DNA of 64,000 nt from Planomonospora parontospora. GTDB taxonomy: Bacteria; Actinomycetota; Actinomycetes; Streptosporangiales; Streptosporangiaceae. Positions 17,057-25,834 of the stretch are shown in pieces. Numbering within the stretch: position 1 is the first letter of the stretch; each line of letters opens with the position of its first letter. The position numbers and the translations under genes were made by a program. The notes under the pieces are model-generated. The model had not been told where the DNA came from. It did no database searches and saw only the letters and a program-made list of their open reading frames with translations. The DNA is taken from contig BMQD01000015.1 in the NCBI GenBank assembly GCA_014647935.1, positions 169,431 through 233,430 of the forward strand, read 5' to 3'.

Positions 17057-18223
17057 CTACAGCCGGTAGACCCGGCGGGCGTTGCCCGAGCCGATCATGT
17101 AGGCCACCCGGGCCGCGTCGGAGGCGCTCCACTCGTCGGCCGCCAGCCGGAGCGCCAGGGCCCTGGCCAGAGCCCTGCGGTGCTGCAGCGCCCCGAGGTA
17201 GCAGGTCTCGGCCACGCCGTGGGCGTGGGAACCGAACAGCTGCTTGTGGAAGGGCGCCAGCTCCAGCAGCTCTTCGATGACGGCGTCCGCCCCGGCGCGG
17301 GCCGGAGCGCCTCCGACGTCCACGTAGACGTGCGGGAAGGCGGCCGCCAGGTGGGCGGCCTGGCGGTGGAAGGGGCGGCAGCCGAGCAGGATGACCGGCA
17401 CGCCCATGGGCTGGAGCGCCCGGACGAATCCGGCCATCAGCGCCGGGTCGGCCCGGTGCGGGGCCGCCTCCGGCCCGCCGTGCCCGGTGTGGAACTGCAG
17501 CGGCAGGCCGCCCGCCCGGGCCACCTCCACCGCGGTCCAGAGCAGGTGGCGCAGGAGCACCGGGTCGGCCAGCGGCTCCTTGGGGTCGGACAGCCTCCGG
17601 TTGGCCGCCGCGATGACGGCGCCCCGGCTCGGCCTGGCCGGATCGAAGTCGAGGCCGTACCGGTGGGCGATGGCCGAGGCGAGCCCGGCGGCCCGCGCGG
17701 CCCGGTCCGCGAGCTCGCCCTCCAGGGCAGAGATGTAGGAGACGCCGGCACCCGAGGTCTCGGCCACCTCGTGCTCGATCTGCTCGATCCGGACGATCTC
17801 GTCGGCGGCGGCCTCGCCGTGCCTGCCCGTCTCGGTCACCGAGAGCAGCTCCGGTGACTCCGGGGAGGTCTCGACCAGGAAGGCGGCGACCCCCGCGCCG
17901 CGCAGCATCCGGCGGTTCACCTCCTCCGCGCCGAGTTCGGCGCGGCGGGCCAGGTAGACGGCGGGCGGGGTGTGCGGTTCCAGGTCCAGCAGCGGGGCGC
18001 ACCAGCGCCGGATGGCGGCGCCGGCGGGCGTGTCGAAGTGGGTCGTGCCGGGCGGAGCGGGGGCGTCCGCCTCGGTGATCAGCAGCTCGAACCGGGCCCG
18101 CACCAGGTCGTCGCGGCGCACGCCGCGGCAGTGGTGGTCGACGAGCGGCGCCAGCAGTGCCTCCCGGACGGCGTCGGGCAGTGCGACGGGCAGCCCGTCG
18201 GGCAGCGCGTCCTGCGGTCGCAT
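17057..18223 (-). CDS. FluG-like amidohydrolase-superfamily protein with altered metal ligands
   Basis: A 388-aa TIM-barrel protein. Strand and helix landmarks match the FluG/amidohydrolase_2 group: LVDHHCRGVRRDDL, GLPLQFHTGHGGPEA, ILLGCRPFHRQAAHLAAAFP and QLFGSHAHGVAETCYLGA. In the relatives I remember, the corresponding motifs carry HHCHG, LLHCYP and SSDAFG. Here the positions are Arg, Gly and His, so several metal-binding or catalytic residues seem changed. Activity is therefore doubtful. ATG at 18223 has GAGAGGAG upstream. It is followed by thyX on the same strand. Confidence 0.8.
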   Translation of the reverse strand: MRPQDALPDGLPVALPDAVREALLAPLVDHHCRGVRRDDLVRARFELLITEADAPAPPGTTHFDTPAGAAIRRWCAPLLDLEPHTPPAVYLARRAELGAEEVNRRMLRGAGVAAFLVETSPESPELLSVTETGRHGEAAADEIVRIEQIEHEVAETSGAGVSYISALEGELADRAARAAGLASAIAHRYGLDFDPARPSRGAVIAAANRRLSDPKEPLADPVLLRHLLWTAVEVARAGGLPLQFHTGHGGPEAAPHRADPALMAGFVRALQPMGVPVILLGCRPFHRQAAHLAAAFPHVYVDVGGAPARAGADAVIEELLELAPFHKQLFGSHAHGVAETCYLGALQHRRALARALALRLAADEWSASDAARVAYMIGSGNARRVYRL

Positions 18224-18329
18224 CGTCGGCTCCTCTCACATGCCCGCGGGCGGACCGGTCCGACCGGTCCGCCCGCAGCCCTATGTCAGGAGTAACTGTA
18301 CGACCACCGAGCGTGTCCGTGCCGCCGTT

Positions 18330-20489
18330 TCAGGCCACCGGCCGGGACAGCTTCAGGACGTTGGCGATGATGCGCGCGCCCGCCCCGCCCTCGGCCGTGA
18401 GGATCGACTCGGGGTGGAACTGCACCGCGAAGCGGCGCCGTGCCACGTCCTCGATCGCCATGACCGCGCCGTCGGGGGTGAGCGCGGTGACGGTGAAGCC
18501 GTCGACCCCCGGCTGCTTGGCGTGCAGCGAGTGGTAGCGGGCGGCGACGAACTCCTCGGGGAGGCCGTCCAGCAGGGCGCTCCCGCCCATCCGCTTGACC
18601 TGCCCGCGCTTGCCGTGCTCGGGGTAGGACAGCAGCTCCAGCGTGCCGCCGGCCTGCTCGACCATGCCCTGCAGGCCGAGGCAGACGCCGAAGACGGGCA
18701 GGCCGCGGGCGTAGAGCGCGTCGACCAGGGCCGGCAGGCCGAAGTCCGACGGCCAGCCGGGGCCGGGTGAGAGCACCACGAGCGAGGGGTCGATCTCGTC
18801 GATCATCTCGGCCGGGAAGCCGTGCCGGAGGGTGACGACCTCGGCGCCCTGCTGCCGGAAGTAGTCGGCCAGGGTGTTGACGAAGGAGTCCTCGTGGTCG
18901 ACCAGGAGCACCTTCATGCCCTCGCCGGGCCGCTCCGGCGCCTGCGCCGCGGCCGGTGCGGGGGCCGCCGCCCCGGCCTCGGCGGTCCGGGCCGCGACCG
19001 CGGCGAGGGCGCCGAGCAGGGCGCTGGCCTTGAGCTCGGTCTCCCGCTCCTCGGCGTCGGGGTCGGAGTCGAACAGCAGCGTGGCCCCGGCCCGCACGGT
19101 GGCGACCCCCTCCCTGATCTGCGCGGTGCGCAGGGTCAGGCCGGTGTTCATGGAGCCGTCGAAGCCGATGTAGCCGACCGCTCCGCCGTACCAGCGGCGG
19201 GTGGTGGCCTCGTGGTCCTCGATGAACTGCATCGCCCAGGTCTTGGGGGCGCCGGTGACGGTGACGGCCCACATGTGGGTGAGGAAGGCGTCGAGGGCGT
19301 CGAACCCGGGGCGCAGGCGGCCCTCGATGTGGTCCACGGTGTGGATCAGGCGGGAGTACATCTCGATCTGCCGGCGGCCGATGACCTGGACGCTGCCGGG
19401 CACGCAGATGCGGGACTTGTCGTTGCGGTCCACGTCGGTGCACATGGTCAGCTCCGACTCCTCCTTGACGCTCGACAGGAGGGTGCGGATCGCCTCGGCG
19501 TCCTCGACCGGGTTGCCGCCGCGGGCGATGGTGCCGGAGATCGGGCAGGTCTCCACCCGGTCGCCGCTGACCCGGACGTACATCTCCGGGGAGGCGCCGA
19601 CCAGGTGCTCGCCCTCGCCGAGGTTGAACAGGAACTCGTAGGGCGCGGGGTTGGCCTTGCGCAGTCCCCGGTAGAAGGCGGCCGGGTCGGTGCAGGGGGC
19701 GTGGAAGACCTGCCCGGGGACGACCTCGAACAGGTCGCCGCGGACGAACTTCTCCTTGGCCGCGGCGACGACCTTGGCGTAGGCGCCCTTGGCGGGGTCG
19801 GCCGGGAGCTCGGCGGGGGCGGGCGGCAGCGGGACGCTCTCGCCGTCGCGGGGCAGGCCGTGCGTGGAGACGCCGTCCACGGTGAACTCGTAGCGGTATT
19901 CCTTGCTGGTCTCCCGCTTGCGGTCGATCACCATGATCCGGTCGGGCAGGTGCAGCACCAGGTCGCGCTGGTCGGCGGCGCGGGTGAGCACCTGCCGGAT
20001 CGGCTCGAACTGGAAGGCCAGGTCGTAGCCGAAGGCGCCGTACAGGCCCAGGTGCTCGTTCTCGCCCTTGAACGCGGCGATGACCTCGCGGATCGCGGTG
20101 AAGACCGTGGGCCGGCGGCTGCGCATCTCCTCGGGGAGGATCTCCGCCGACTCCGGGACGTGCACCTCGACCCGGTCGGCGGCCGGCTCGGAGACCGGCT
20201 CTCCGGCGGCCAGCAGGCAGGAGGCGACCGCCGGCAGCACGACGCGGCCCCGGGCGTTCAGCGCCCGGGCGGTGACGGTGCGGCCCCTGGCCACGATCTC
20301 CAGGCAGGGATCGACGTAGGCCAGGTGCCACCGGCTGTAGCGGCCGGGGTACTCCATCCCGGAGGAGAGGACGCCGCCGCGCCGCTCGCCCAGCGTGCTG
20401 ACGACGTCGTCGAGCACGGTCTCCGGGACGTCGGCCGTCGCGACCTCGACCCTGATGCCTCCGGCGGTGGTATATCCGCTCGTCTCCAC
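18330..20489 (-). CDS. trpE: anthranilate synthase, fused TrpE-TrpG
   Basis: A 719-aa fusion. The TrpE half (about 1-500) has the chorismate-binding core: FLFNLGEGEHLVGASPEMYV, CPISGTIARGGN, ELTMCTDVDRNDKSRIC and GAPKTWAMQFIEDHE. The TrpG half (about 525-719) has KVLLVDHEDSFVNTLADYFR, the nucleophile elbow VFGVCLGLQG and AVQFHPESILT. It makes anthranilate from chorismate and glutamine in tryptophan biosynthesis. GTG at 20489 is taken as start. A tryptophan attenuator lies directly upstream. Since tryptophan is the source of the quinaldic acid in the nearby thiopeptide, it may also supply that pathway (inference). Confidence 0.94.
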   Translation of the reverse strand: METSGYTTAGGIRVEVATADVPETVLDDVVSTLGERRGGVLSSGMEYPGRYSRWHLAYVDPCLEIVARGRTVTARALNARGRVVLPAVASCLLAAGEPVSEPAADRVEVHVPESAEILPEEMRSRRPTVFTAIREVIAAFKGENEHLGLYGAFGYDLAFQFEPIRQVLTRAADQRDLVLHLPDRIMVIDRKRETSKEYRYEFTVDGVSTHGLPRDGESVPLPPAPAELPADPAKGAYAKVVAAAKEKFVRGDLFEVVPGQVFHAPCTDPAAFYRGLRKANPAPYEFLFNLGEGEHLVGASPEMYVRVSGDRVETCPISGTIARGGNPVEDAEAIRTLLSSVKEESELTMCTDVDRNDKSRICVPGSVQVIGRRQIEMYSRLIHTVDHIEGRLRPGFDALDAFLTHMWAVTVTGAPKTWAMQFIEDHEATTRRWYGGAVGYIGFDGSMNTGLTLRTAQIREGVATVRAGATLLFDSDPDAEERETELKASALLGALAAVAARTAEAGAAAPAPAAAQAPERPGEGMKVLLVDHEDSFVNTLADYFRQQGAEVVTLRHGFPAEMIDEIDPSLVVLSPGPGWPSDFGLPALVDALYARGLPVFGVCLGLQGMVEQAGGTLELLSYPEHGKRGQVKRMGGSALLDGLPEEFVAARYHSLHAKQPGVDGFTVTALTPDGAVMAIEDVARRRFAVQFHPESILTAEGGAGARIIANVLKLSRPVA

Positions 20490-20541
20490 TGCAGTCTCGC
20501 CCCTCGTTGGTGTTTTTCCGATGCCAGGGAGGCGGACGCAG

Positions 20542-20565
20542 AAAAGGCCGCCTCCCCGGGCGGCC
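20542..20565 (-). terminator. intrinsic terminator of the trp attenuator
   Basis: Read on the minus strand, GGCCGCC and GGCGGCC form a 7-bp perfect stem with a 6-nt loop, followed directly by TTTT. It lies between the Trp-rich leader peptide and the anthranilate synthase gene. GGCGGC just after the leader stop (20595-20600) can pair with GCCGCC of the terminator stem and so act as antiterminator. Confidence 0.75.
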
Positions 20566-20599
20566 GTCCCTCTGCTCGCGTGTGCGAAACCTGCGCCGC

Positions 20600-20641
20600 C
20601 TAGAAGCGGCGCCACCACTGAAGGGTTCCGGGGTTTCGCAT
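20600..20641 (-). CDS. trpL: trp leader peptide (13 aa, tandem Trp codons)
   Basis: ATG at 20641 opens the peptide MRNPGTLQWWRRF, with adjacent TGG-TGG codons, ending in TAG. The position upstream of a fused anthranilate synthase, the two Trp codons and the downstream terminator/antiterminator pairings are the hallmarks of ribosome-mediated transcription attenuation: tryptophan starvation stalls the ribosome at the Trp codons and lets transcription continue. A 9-bp inverted repeat, TGCGAAACC at the leader start (20632-20640) with GGTTTCGCA (20583-20591), gives the competing early hairpin. Confidence 0.85.
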   Translation of the reverse strand: MRNPGTLQWWRRF

Positions 20642-20648
20642 GCCCGCA

Positions 20649-20678
20649 AGAGTACCGGCGTCAGCCGTGGTCAGGCAA
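20649..20678 (-). promoter_or_regulatory. probable promoter of the trp leader (leaderless transcript)
   Basis: On the minus strand TTGCCT (20673-20678), an 18-nt spacer and TACTCT (20649-20654) fit a vegetative promoter. Transcription would start at about 20641-20643, at or next to the leader-peptide ATG, so the mRNA would be leaderless. The promoter overlaps the 3' end of the SGNH hydrolase gene. Confidence 0.5.
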
Positions 20679-21443
20679 CATCATCGACACGGGAGCGAGC
20701 TCGGGTCGCTTGGCGCCCAGACCGTCGCCGGAGGAGCGGCCCTGCAGGCGGCGGTTGACCCACGGGGCCAGGAACATGCGGGCCCAGCGCAGGTCCTCCT
20801 TGCGCGCCTCGGCCCACACCGACGGGCCCAGCGGCGGGTACGGCTCGCGCCAGTCCTCCTCGGCGGGCAGGCCGAGGGCCTCGGCGGCGCGCAGCGCGAT
20901 CCTGCGGTGGCCGTCGGCCGACAGGTGGAGGCGGTCCTCGCTCCAGGCGCGGCGGTCGCGGAGCACGCCCATGGCCCACAGGTCCACGAGGGTGCAGCCG
21001 TGCCGGGTGGCGATGTCGTGGATGTGCAGGTTGTAGACGGCGATCTTGTGGTGGACCAGGCGCATCACCGGGACCTGGCGCAGGTCGAAGCCGGTGAAGA
21101 GCAGCACCCGGGCCCCGGTGGCGCGCAGTCTGCCCACGGCGGCGTCGAGCTGGGCGGCGATCGCGTCGGGGTCGCCGCCGGGGCGCAGGATGTCGTTGCC
21201 TCCGGCGCAGAGCGAGACCAGGTCCGGCGCCAGGGCCTCGGCCTGGGGCACCTGCTCGTCGGCGATGCGGCCGATCAGCCGGCCCCGGACCGCCAGGTTG
21301 GCGTAGCGGAACCCCGACTCGCGGGCCGCCAGCAGTTCGGCCAGCCGGTCGGCCCAGCCCCGGTAGCGGTCGCCGCCGAGGTGGTCGTTCAAGCCCTCGG
21401 TGAAGCTGTCCCCAAGAGCGACATACGAGGTTATTGATGACAT
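20661..21443 (-). CDS. SGNH/GDSL-family hydrolase
   Basis: A 260-aa esterase/lipase of the SGNH fold. Block I is YVALGDSFTEGLND with the nucleophile Ser; block III is CAGGNDILRPGGD; block V is DRLHLSADGHRRIA, containing the catalytic Asp and His (DxxH). No signal peptide is evident, so it is likely intracellular. Start ATG at 21443. Its stop is 20 nt before the trp leader ATG. Substrate unknown. Confidence 0.92.
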   Translation of the reverse strand: MSSITSYVALGDSFTEGLNDHLGGDRYRGWADRLAELLAARESGFRYANLAVRGRLIGRIADEQVPQAEALAPDLVSLCAGGNDILRPGGDPDAIAAQLDAAVGRLRATGARVLLFTGFDLRQVPVMRLVHHKIAVYNLHIHDIATRHGCTLVDLWAMGVLRDRRAWSEDRLHLSADGHRRIALRAAEALGLPAEEDWREPYPPLGPSVWAEARKEDLRWARMFLAPWVNRRLQGRSSGDGLGAKRPELAPVSMMLPDHG

Positions 21444-21639
21444 GTCGCAGTAGTTTGCCGCGCTCTCCGCTCCTTACGCGACCGTAGCCGCCCGGCCCGC
21501 CGCCACCGGCGTCGACCGGCCCGGGCAGGCGGCGCCCACCGTGCCCACCGTGCCCAGCGCGCCCGTACGGCGCCGGACGGGTCGCGCCCGCCGTGTCCGG
21601 CGTCGGCCGGACGGATCGCGCCCGTCACGTCAGGCGGCG

Positions 21640-23259
21640 TCAGCCGGGCGGCCCGCCCAGCCGTACGCCCAGGTCGTCCGCGGCGTCCCGCGGGTCACGG
21701 CCCCGGTAACCCACGTGGCGGTCGGGCCGGATGACGTAGACCGATCCCGGCTCCGCGGCGTAGCGGCGGTGCAGCAGGCCGTCCGGGTCGGACAGGTCGC
21801 CCGTGCCGTCCGGGGCGACCACCCGGGCGACCAGGCGCGGGCCGTACCGGCCCTCCAGTTCCCGCGCCGCGCGCAGCAGCGGCTCGGCCGGGGAGCCCGC
21901 GGTGAAGAGCAGGGCGGTGTGGTGCGTGCCGCGCAGCACCTCGTGGAGCCGGTGCACGCCTCCGCCCAGGACCGGGGCGTCCCAGGCCCGGCCGCCCGGG
22001 CCGGGCCCTCCGTGCCACCGTCCGTCCTGGCCGCAGATCGGGCTGCCCGGGTAGCCGACCCTCAGCTGGGAGATGGCGCCCACGAGCGTGCGCCGGGCCG
22101 ACGGGCGCTCCAGCACCGCGGGGGCCAGGTGCCTGAGCAGGTGCCGCCGCACGAACCTGGCGGTGGCGGAGGCCGCGACCGCCAGTCCGAAGGCCCGGTC
22201 GGTGGTGCGCAGCAGCGCGGCTCCCACCGGGTGGCGCTCGGCGTGGTAGGTGTCGAGCAGGCCGTCCGGCGTTCCGGCCGCGGCCAGGGCGAGTTTCCAG
22301 GCGAGGTTGTAGGCGTCCTGGACGCCGGTGTTCATGCCCTGGCCCCCCGCCGGGCTGTGGATGTGGGCCGCGTCCCCGGCCAGGAACGCCTGCCCGGACC
22401 GGTAGCGGCGCACCCCGCGGCGGTGCAGGCGGTAGCGGGAGACCCAGTTCGCCTCGATGATCCTGGCGGGGACCGGGAGCCGCTCGTCCAGGAGGCGCTG
22501 GAAGTCCGCCAGGGCCGGGTCTCCCCGGCCGGGCGGGACGTCGCCGAAGACGCGGAAGCGGTGCTCGCCCGGCATGGACCAGGCGGCGAGGATGCCGCTG
22601 TCCTCGAAGAGCGGGCCGCCGCCGGGGAAGAGGTAGAGCTCGCCGTCCGGGAGCTCCCAGTCCAGCCGGGCGTCGGCCATGATGAACTCCCGGCCGTAGG
22701 TCGTGCCCTCGAACGGGATGCCCGCCTGCTCCCGGACCGTGCTGTGCGCGCCGTCGCAGCCGACGATCCAGCGGGCGGCGGCCCGCTCCACCCGCCGGTC
22801 CGCGTGGCGCAGCAGGGCGACCACCCCGCCGCCGTCCCCGTCCCCGGTCTGCCGGTAGGACTCCAGGGCGACGCCGCGCTCGACCTCCACGCCCAGGCCG
22901 GCCAGGTGCCGGGTGAGCAGCGCCTCGGTCCGGTCCTGGGGCAGCATCAACGGCCGCGGATAGGCGGTGTCCAGCTCGGGCGAGCCCGACAGGTCCGCGT
23001 CGAAGCGGAGTCGCACCGGCCGGGGGCCGGGGAACACCGCGGTGAAGGCGTCGACCTCCCGGCCCTCGGCCAGCGCCTCCGCCGCGACCCCCATGTCGTC
23101 GAAGACCTCCAGCGTGCGCGGCTGGACGACGAGCGCCCGCGAGGTCGGCGGGGGTTCGGGGGCGCGCTCGACCACGCGCGGCGCCAGGCCGTGGCGGGCC
23201 AGCTCGGCCGCCAGAGTGAGGCCGGTGGGGCCCGCGCCGATCACCAGGACGTCGGTCAT
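21640..23259 (-). CDS. class A FAD-dependent aromatic monooxygenase
   Basis: About 539 aa, of the para-hydroxybenzoate hydroxylase/aromatic-ring hydroxylase type. N-terminal FAD fingerprint VLVIGAGPTGLTLAAELARH, the RVVERAPEPPPTSRA region, WIVGCDGAHSTVREQAG, and the second FAD motif FLAGDAAHIHSPAGGQGMN. A thioredoxin-like C-terminal part follows (about 400-539), as in tetracycline- and rifampicin-acting or polyketide hydroxylases. ATG at 23259 (MTDVLVIG) is preferred to upstream in-frame starts. Divergent from a CocE-type hydrolase. It could be a tailoring or detoxifying enzyme; no link to the thiopeptide is known to me. Confidence 0.9.
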   Translation of the reverse strand: MTDVLVIGAGPTGLTLAAELARHGLAPRVVERAPEPPPTSRALVVQPRTLEVFDDMGVAAEALAEGREVDAFTAVFPGPRPVRLRFDADLSGSPELDTAYPRPLMLPQDRTEALLTRHLAGLGVEVERGVALESYRQTGDGDGGGVVALLRHADRRVERAAARWIVGCDGAHSTVREQAGIPFEGTTYGREFIMADARLDWELPDGELYLFPGGGPLFEDSGILAAWSMPGEHRFRVFGDVPPGRGDPALADFQRLLDERLPVPARIIEANWVSRYRLHRRGVRRYRSGQAFLAGDAAHIHSPAGGQGMNTGVQDAYNLAWKLALAAAGTPDGLLDTYHAERHPVGAALLRTTDRAFGLAVAASATARFVRRHLLRHLAPAVLERPSARRTLVGAISQLRVGYPGSPICGQDGRWHGGPGPGGRAWDAPVLGGGVHRLHEVLRGTHHTALLFTAGSPAEPLLRAARELEGRYGPRLVARVVAPDGTGDLSDPDGLLHRRYAAEPGSVYVIRPDRHVGYRGRDPRDAADDLGVRLGGPPG

Positions 23260-23272
23260 GGGACCAGCATTG

Positions 23273-23288
23273 TTCATCAAGCGATGAA
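23273..23288. promoter_or_regulatory. operator-like palindrome upstream of the FAD monooxygenase
   Basis: TTCATC-AAGC-GATGAA, perfect 6-bp arms with a 4-nt spacer, lies 13 bp upstream of the monooxygenase start in the 121-bp divergent region with the CocE-like gene. It looks like a MarR- or TetR-type binding site. The TetR encoded at 25113 is a possible binder (inference). Confidence 0.4.
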
Positions 23289-23380
23289 ATAAAAGCACCC
23301 GGCATGTCTTGCCGGTTCGCAACCTCAGGCGCGAGCTTTGTTCTATTACCAGCGGGTAAGAAACCGGACGAGGAGGACAT

Positions 23381-25003
23381 ATGGTTACGACATGGCCTAG
23401 TTGGCCGGGCCGGTCCGCCAGGCCTCAGACCGCGCACCGGGTGGCGGTCCAGCGTGACCTCCCGGTCCCGATGCCGGACGGGGTGGTCCTGCTCGCCGAC
23501 CGCTACGTCCCCCGGGGAGCCGTCCGGCCGCCCACCATCCTGATCCGCTCGCCGTACGGCAGGCGCGGGATGTTCGGGCTCATGTACGGCCGGGCCTTCG
23601 CCCGGCGGGGCTTCCAGGTGGTCATGCAGAGCTGCCGGGGGAGCTTCGGCTCCGGCGGCCTGCCGAGCCCGCTCGACGAGCACGACGACGGACTGGCCAC
23701 CCTCGCCTGGCTGCGCGGGCAGCCCTGGTACGGCGGGAGCCTGGCGATGCACGGCCCCTCCTACCTCGGCTACGCCCAGTGGGCGATCGCCGCGGAGGCC
23801 GGTCCCGACCTGAAGGCCATGGCCACCTCGGTGACCGCCTCGCAGTTCCGCGACGCCGCCTACGTGGGCGGGGCGTTCGCGCTGGAGTCGTCGCTGATCT
23901 GGACCACGCTGACCGCCTCGATCGACAGCCCCTTCGGCGCGCTGACGGCTCCGCGCAGGACCCGGCGGGCCGCGCTGTCGGGGCGCCCGCTGGCGGAGCT
24001 GGACGTGCTGTCGGCGGGCCGGGCCGTGCCCTTCTTCCAGGATCTGCTGACCCACCACGCCGACCCGGCCGCCTACTGGGGCAGGCGCGACTTCTCCGCC
24101 TCGGTGGGCGAGGTGGAGGCCGCGGTCACCATGGTCGGCGGCTGGTACGACGTCTTCCTGCCCTGGCAGTTGAAGGACTACCTGGCGATGCGGGCCGCCG
24201 GGCGGCGGCCGCAGCTGACCATCGGCCCGTGGTACCACGCGGACGTGCGGCAGACCCGGGCGGCCAACGCCGACGCGCTGTCCTGGTTCCGGGCCCACCT
24301 CATGGGAGACCTGTCGGGCCTGCGGGAGCAGCCGGTCCGGCTCTTCGTCACGGGCGCGGACGAGTGGCGCGACCACCCCGACTGGCCGGTGCCGGGCATG
24401 CGCCCGCAGCGCTGGCACCTGCGGCCCGGCGGCGGGCTGGACCCGGGCGGCCCGGAGGACTCCGAGCCGGACCGCTACCGCTACGACCCGGCGCACCCCA
24501 CCCCGGCGCTGGGCGGCCCGGTGCTGCTGGGCAACTCCGAACCGCGCGACAACCGGCGCCTGGAGGCCCGGCGCGACGTGCTCGTCTACACCGGCCCCGA
24601 GCTGCGCGAGGACACCGAGATGATCGGCCCCGTCTCCGCCGAGCTGTACCTGCGCTCCAGCACCGGGCACACCGACGTCGTGGTCCGGGTCTGCGACGTG
24701 CACCCCGGCGGCGCGTCCTACAACGTGTGCGAGGGGGTGCGGCGGCTCACCCCGGGCGACCCGGTGCCCGACGCCGACGGCGTCCGCCGGGTCGAGGTGG
24801 ACCTGTGGCCGATCGGCCACCGCTTCCGCCGCGGCCACCGCATCCGGGTGCACGTGGCGAGCGGCGCCTACCCCCGCGTCGCCCGCAACCTCGGCACCGG
24901 CGACCCCCTGGGCACCGGCAGCGCCATGGTCATCGCCGACCAGGAGGTCTTCCACGACCCGTCCCGCCCCTCGGCGGTCGTCCTGCCCCTCGTCCCCCGC
25001 TGA
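23381..25003 (+). CDS. CocE/NonD-family acyl hydrolase
   Basis: A 540-aa protein of the X-Pro dipeptidyl-peptidase/cocaine esterase family. An N-terminal alpha/beta-hydrolase part (about 40-330) carries IRSPYGRRGMFG, QSCRGSFGSGG and the nucleophile region LAMHGPSYLGYAQW, with Ser in HGPSYLG. A GGWYDVFLPWQ segment follows, which usually holds the catalytic Asp. The C-terminal jelly-roll XPP domain (about 350-540) has LYLRSSTGHTDVVVRVCDVH and RVHVASGAYPR. ATG at 23381 has a strong AGGAGG upstream. Hydrolyses acyl esters or amides; substrate unknown. Confidence 0.9.
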   Translation: MVTTWPSWPGRSARPQTAHRVAVQRDLPVPMPDGVVLLADRYVPRGAVRPPTILIRSPYGRRGMFGLMYGRAFARRGFQVVMQSCRGSFGSGGLPSPLDEHDDGLATLAWLRGQPWYGGSLAMHGPSYLGYAQWAIAAEAGPDLKAMATSVTASQFRDAAYVGGAFALESSLIWTTLTASIDSPFGALTAPRRTRRAALSGRPLAELDVLSAGRAVPFFQDLLTHHADPAAYWGRRDFSASVGEVEAAVTMVGGWYDVFLPWQLKDYLAMRAAGRRPQLTIGPWYHADVRQTRAANADALSWFRAHLMGDLSGLREQPVRLFVTGADEWRDHPDWPVPGMRPQRWHLRPGGGLDPGGPEDSEPDRYRYDPAHPTPALGGPVLLGNSEPRDNRRLEARRDVLVYTGPELREDTEMIGPVSAELYLRSSTGHTDVVVRVCDVHPGGASYNVCEGVRRLTPGDPVPDADGVRRVEVDLWPIGHRFRRGHRIRVHVASGAYPRVARNLGTGDPLGTGSAMVIADQEVFHDPSRPSAVVLPLVPR

Positions 25004-25112
25004 ACCGCGTCCCTCCCGCCGGCCGCGATAATGCCGAAGATCGGTGAACGGAAACGGTGAGGTGGAAGTGGGACATGGGCCCGGCAGGTCCTCCCCCGCG
25101 GCGAGGACGTGC

Positions 25113-25712
25113 ATGAGTGACAGGATCTACCAGGGAATGACATCCGAGGAGCGGCTGGCCGACCGCCGGGAGCGACTGATCGACGCGGGTTTCGCCCTGT
25201 ACGGCACGCTGGGTTTCACCAGTACCACGATCGAGAAACTGTGCATGATCGCACGGATCTCCAACCGCGCTTTCTATGAGTGCTTCGCCACTCGCGAGGA
25301 ACTGCTGGAGGTCATCTACCACCGGTGCGTGGAACAGAGCGTGCAGGTGGCCTCCCAGGCCGCCGCGCAAGCGCCGAGGACTCTGGAAGGAGTCCTCGAG
25401 GCCGGGATCGAGGCCTACATCCGCTTCATCACCGACGATCCACGCCGGGCCCAGATCATGTACGCCGAACGGGCCAGGGCGAGTGCGGCCTACCTGGCGG
25501 GGACGGTGCAGATGAACGCGGCGGCGTTCCTCCAGGTCACCGGGGCGGACCTCGACCTGCCGGACACGGTCGACCCCGGTATGGCCGCGCGCGGTCTCAA
25601 CGGCGCGATGGAATCCATCCTGCTGGAGTGGGTGACAGCCGAGGATCCCTTCCCGATCGAGCAGGTGATCGCGTCGGTCAAGCACGTCTTCCTCCGAGCG
25701 CTGACCGCGTGA
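25113..25712 (+). CDS. TetR-family transcriptional regulator
   Basis: A 199-aa regulator with an N-terminal TetR helix-turn-helix (about 15-62: RRERLIDAGFALYGTLGFTS, then IEKLCMIARISNRAFYECFATREELL). A ligand-binding helical domain follows (IRFITDDPRRAQIMYAERAR). ATG at 25113 is chosen for the GAGGA 5 nt upstream; an in-frame start at 25044 would add 23 residues. It is convergent with the last gene of the minus-strand thiopeptide operon, so it marks the left edge. Whether it controls the cluster, the CocE-type gene or the FAD monooxygenase cannot be told. Confidence 0.9.
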   Translation: MSDRIYQGMTSEERLADRRERLIDAGFALYGTLGFTSTTIEKLCMIARISNRAFYECFATREELLEVIYHRCVEQSVQVASQAAAQAPRTLEGVLEAGIEAYIRFITDDPRRAQIMYAERARASAAYLAGTVQMNAAAFLQVTGADLDLPDTVDPGMAARGLNGAMESILLEWVTAEDPFPIEQVIASVKHVFLRALTA

Positions 25713-25794
25713 CGGCGCAGAGGCGACGGCCCGTGCAGCGGCGGCCCTGCGGCGCAGCCGGTGCGGTTCCACCATGAGCCGGGGACCGCGGGCG

Positions 25795-25824
25795 GGACGG
25801 GGAATGAGAGGCATCGGCCCGTCC
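25795..25824. terminator. hairpin between TetR gene and tsrA
   Basis: GGACGGG (25795-25801) and CCCGTCC (25818-25824) pair across 16 nt in the convergent gap between the TetR gene (ends 25712) and tsrA (ends 25835). No clear T-run follows on either strand, so this is a weak terminator call. Confidence 0.35.
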
Positions 25825-25834
25825 TGCAGACGGA

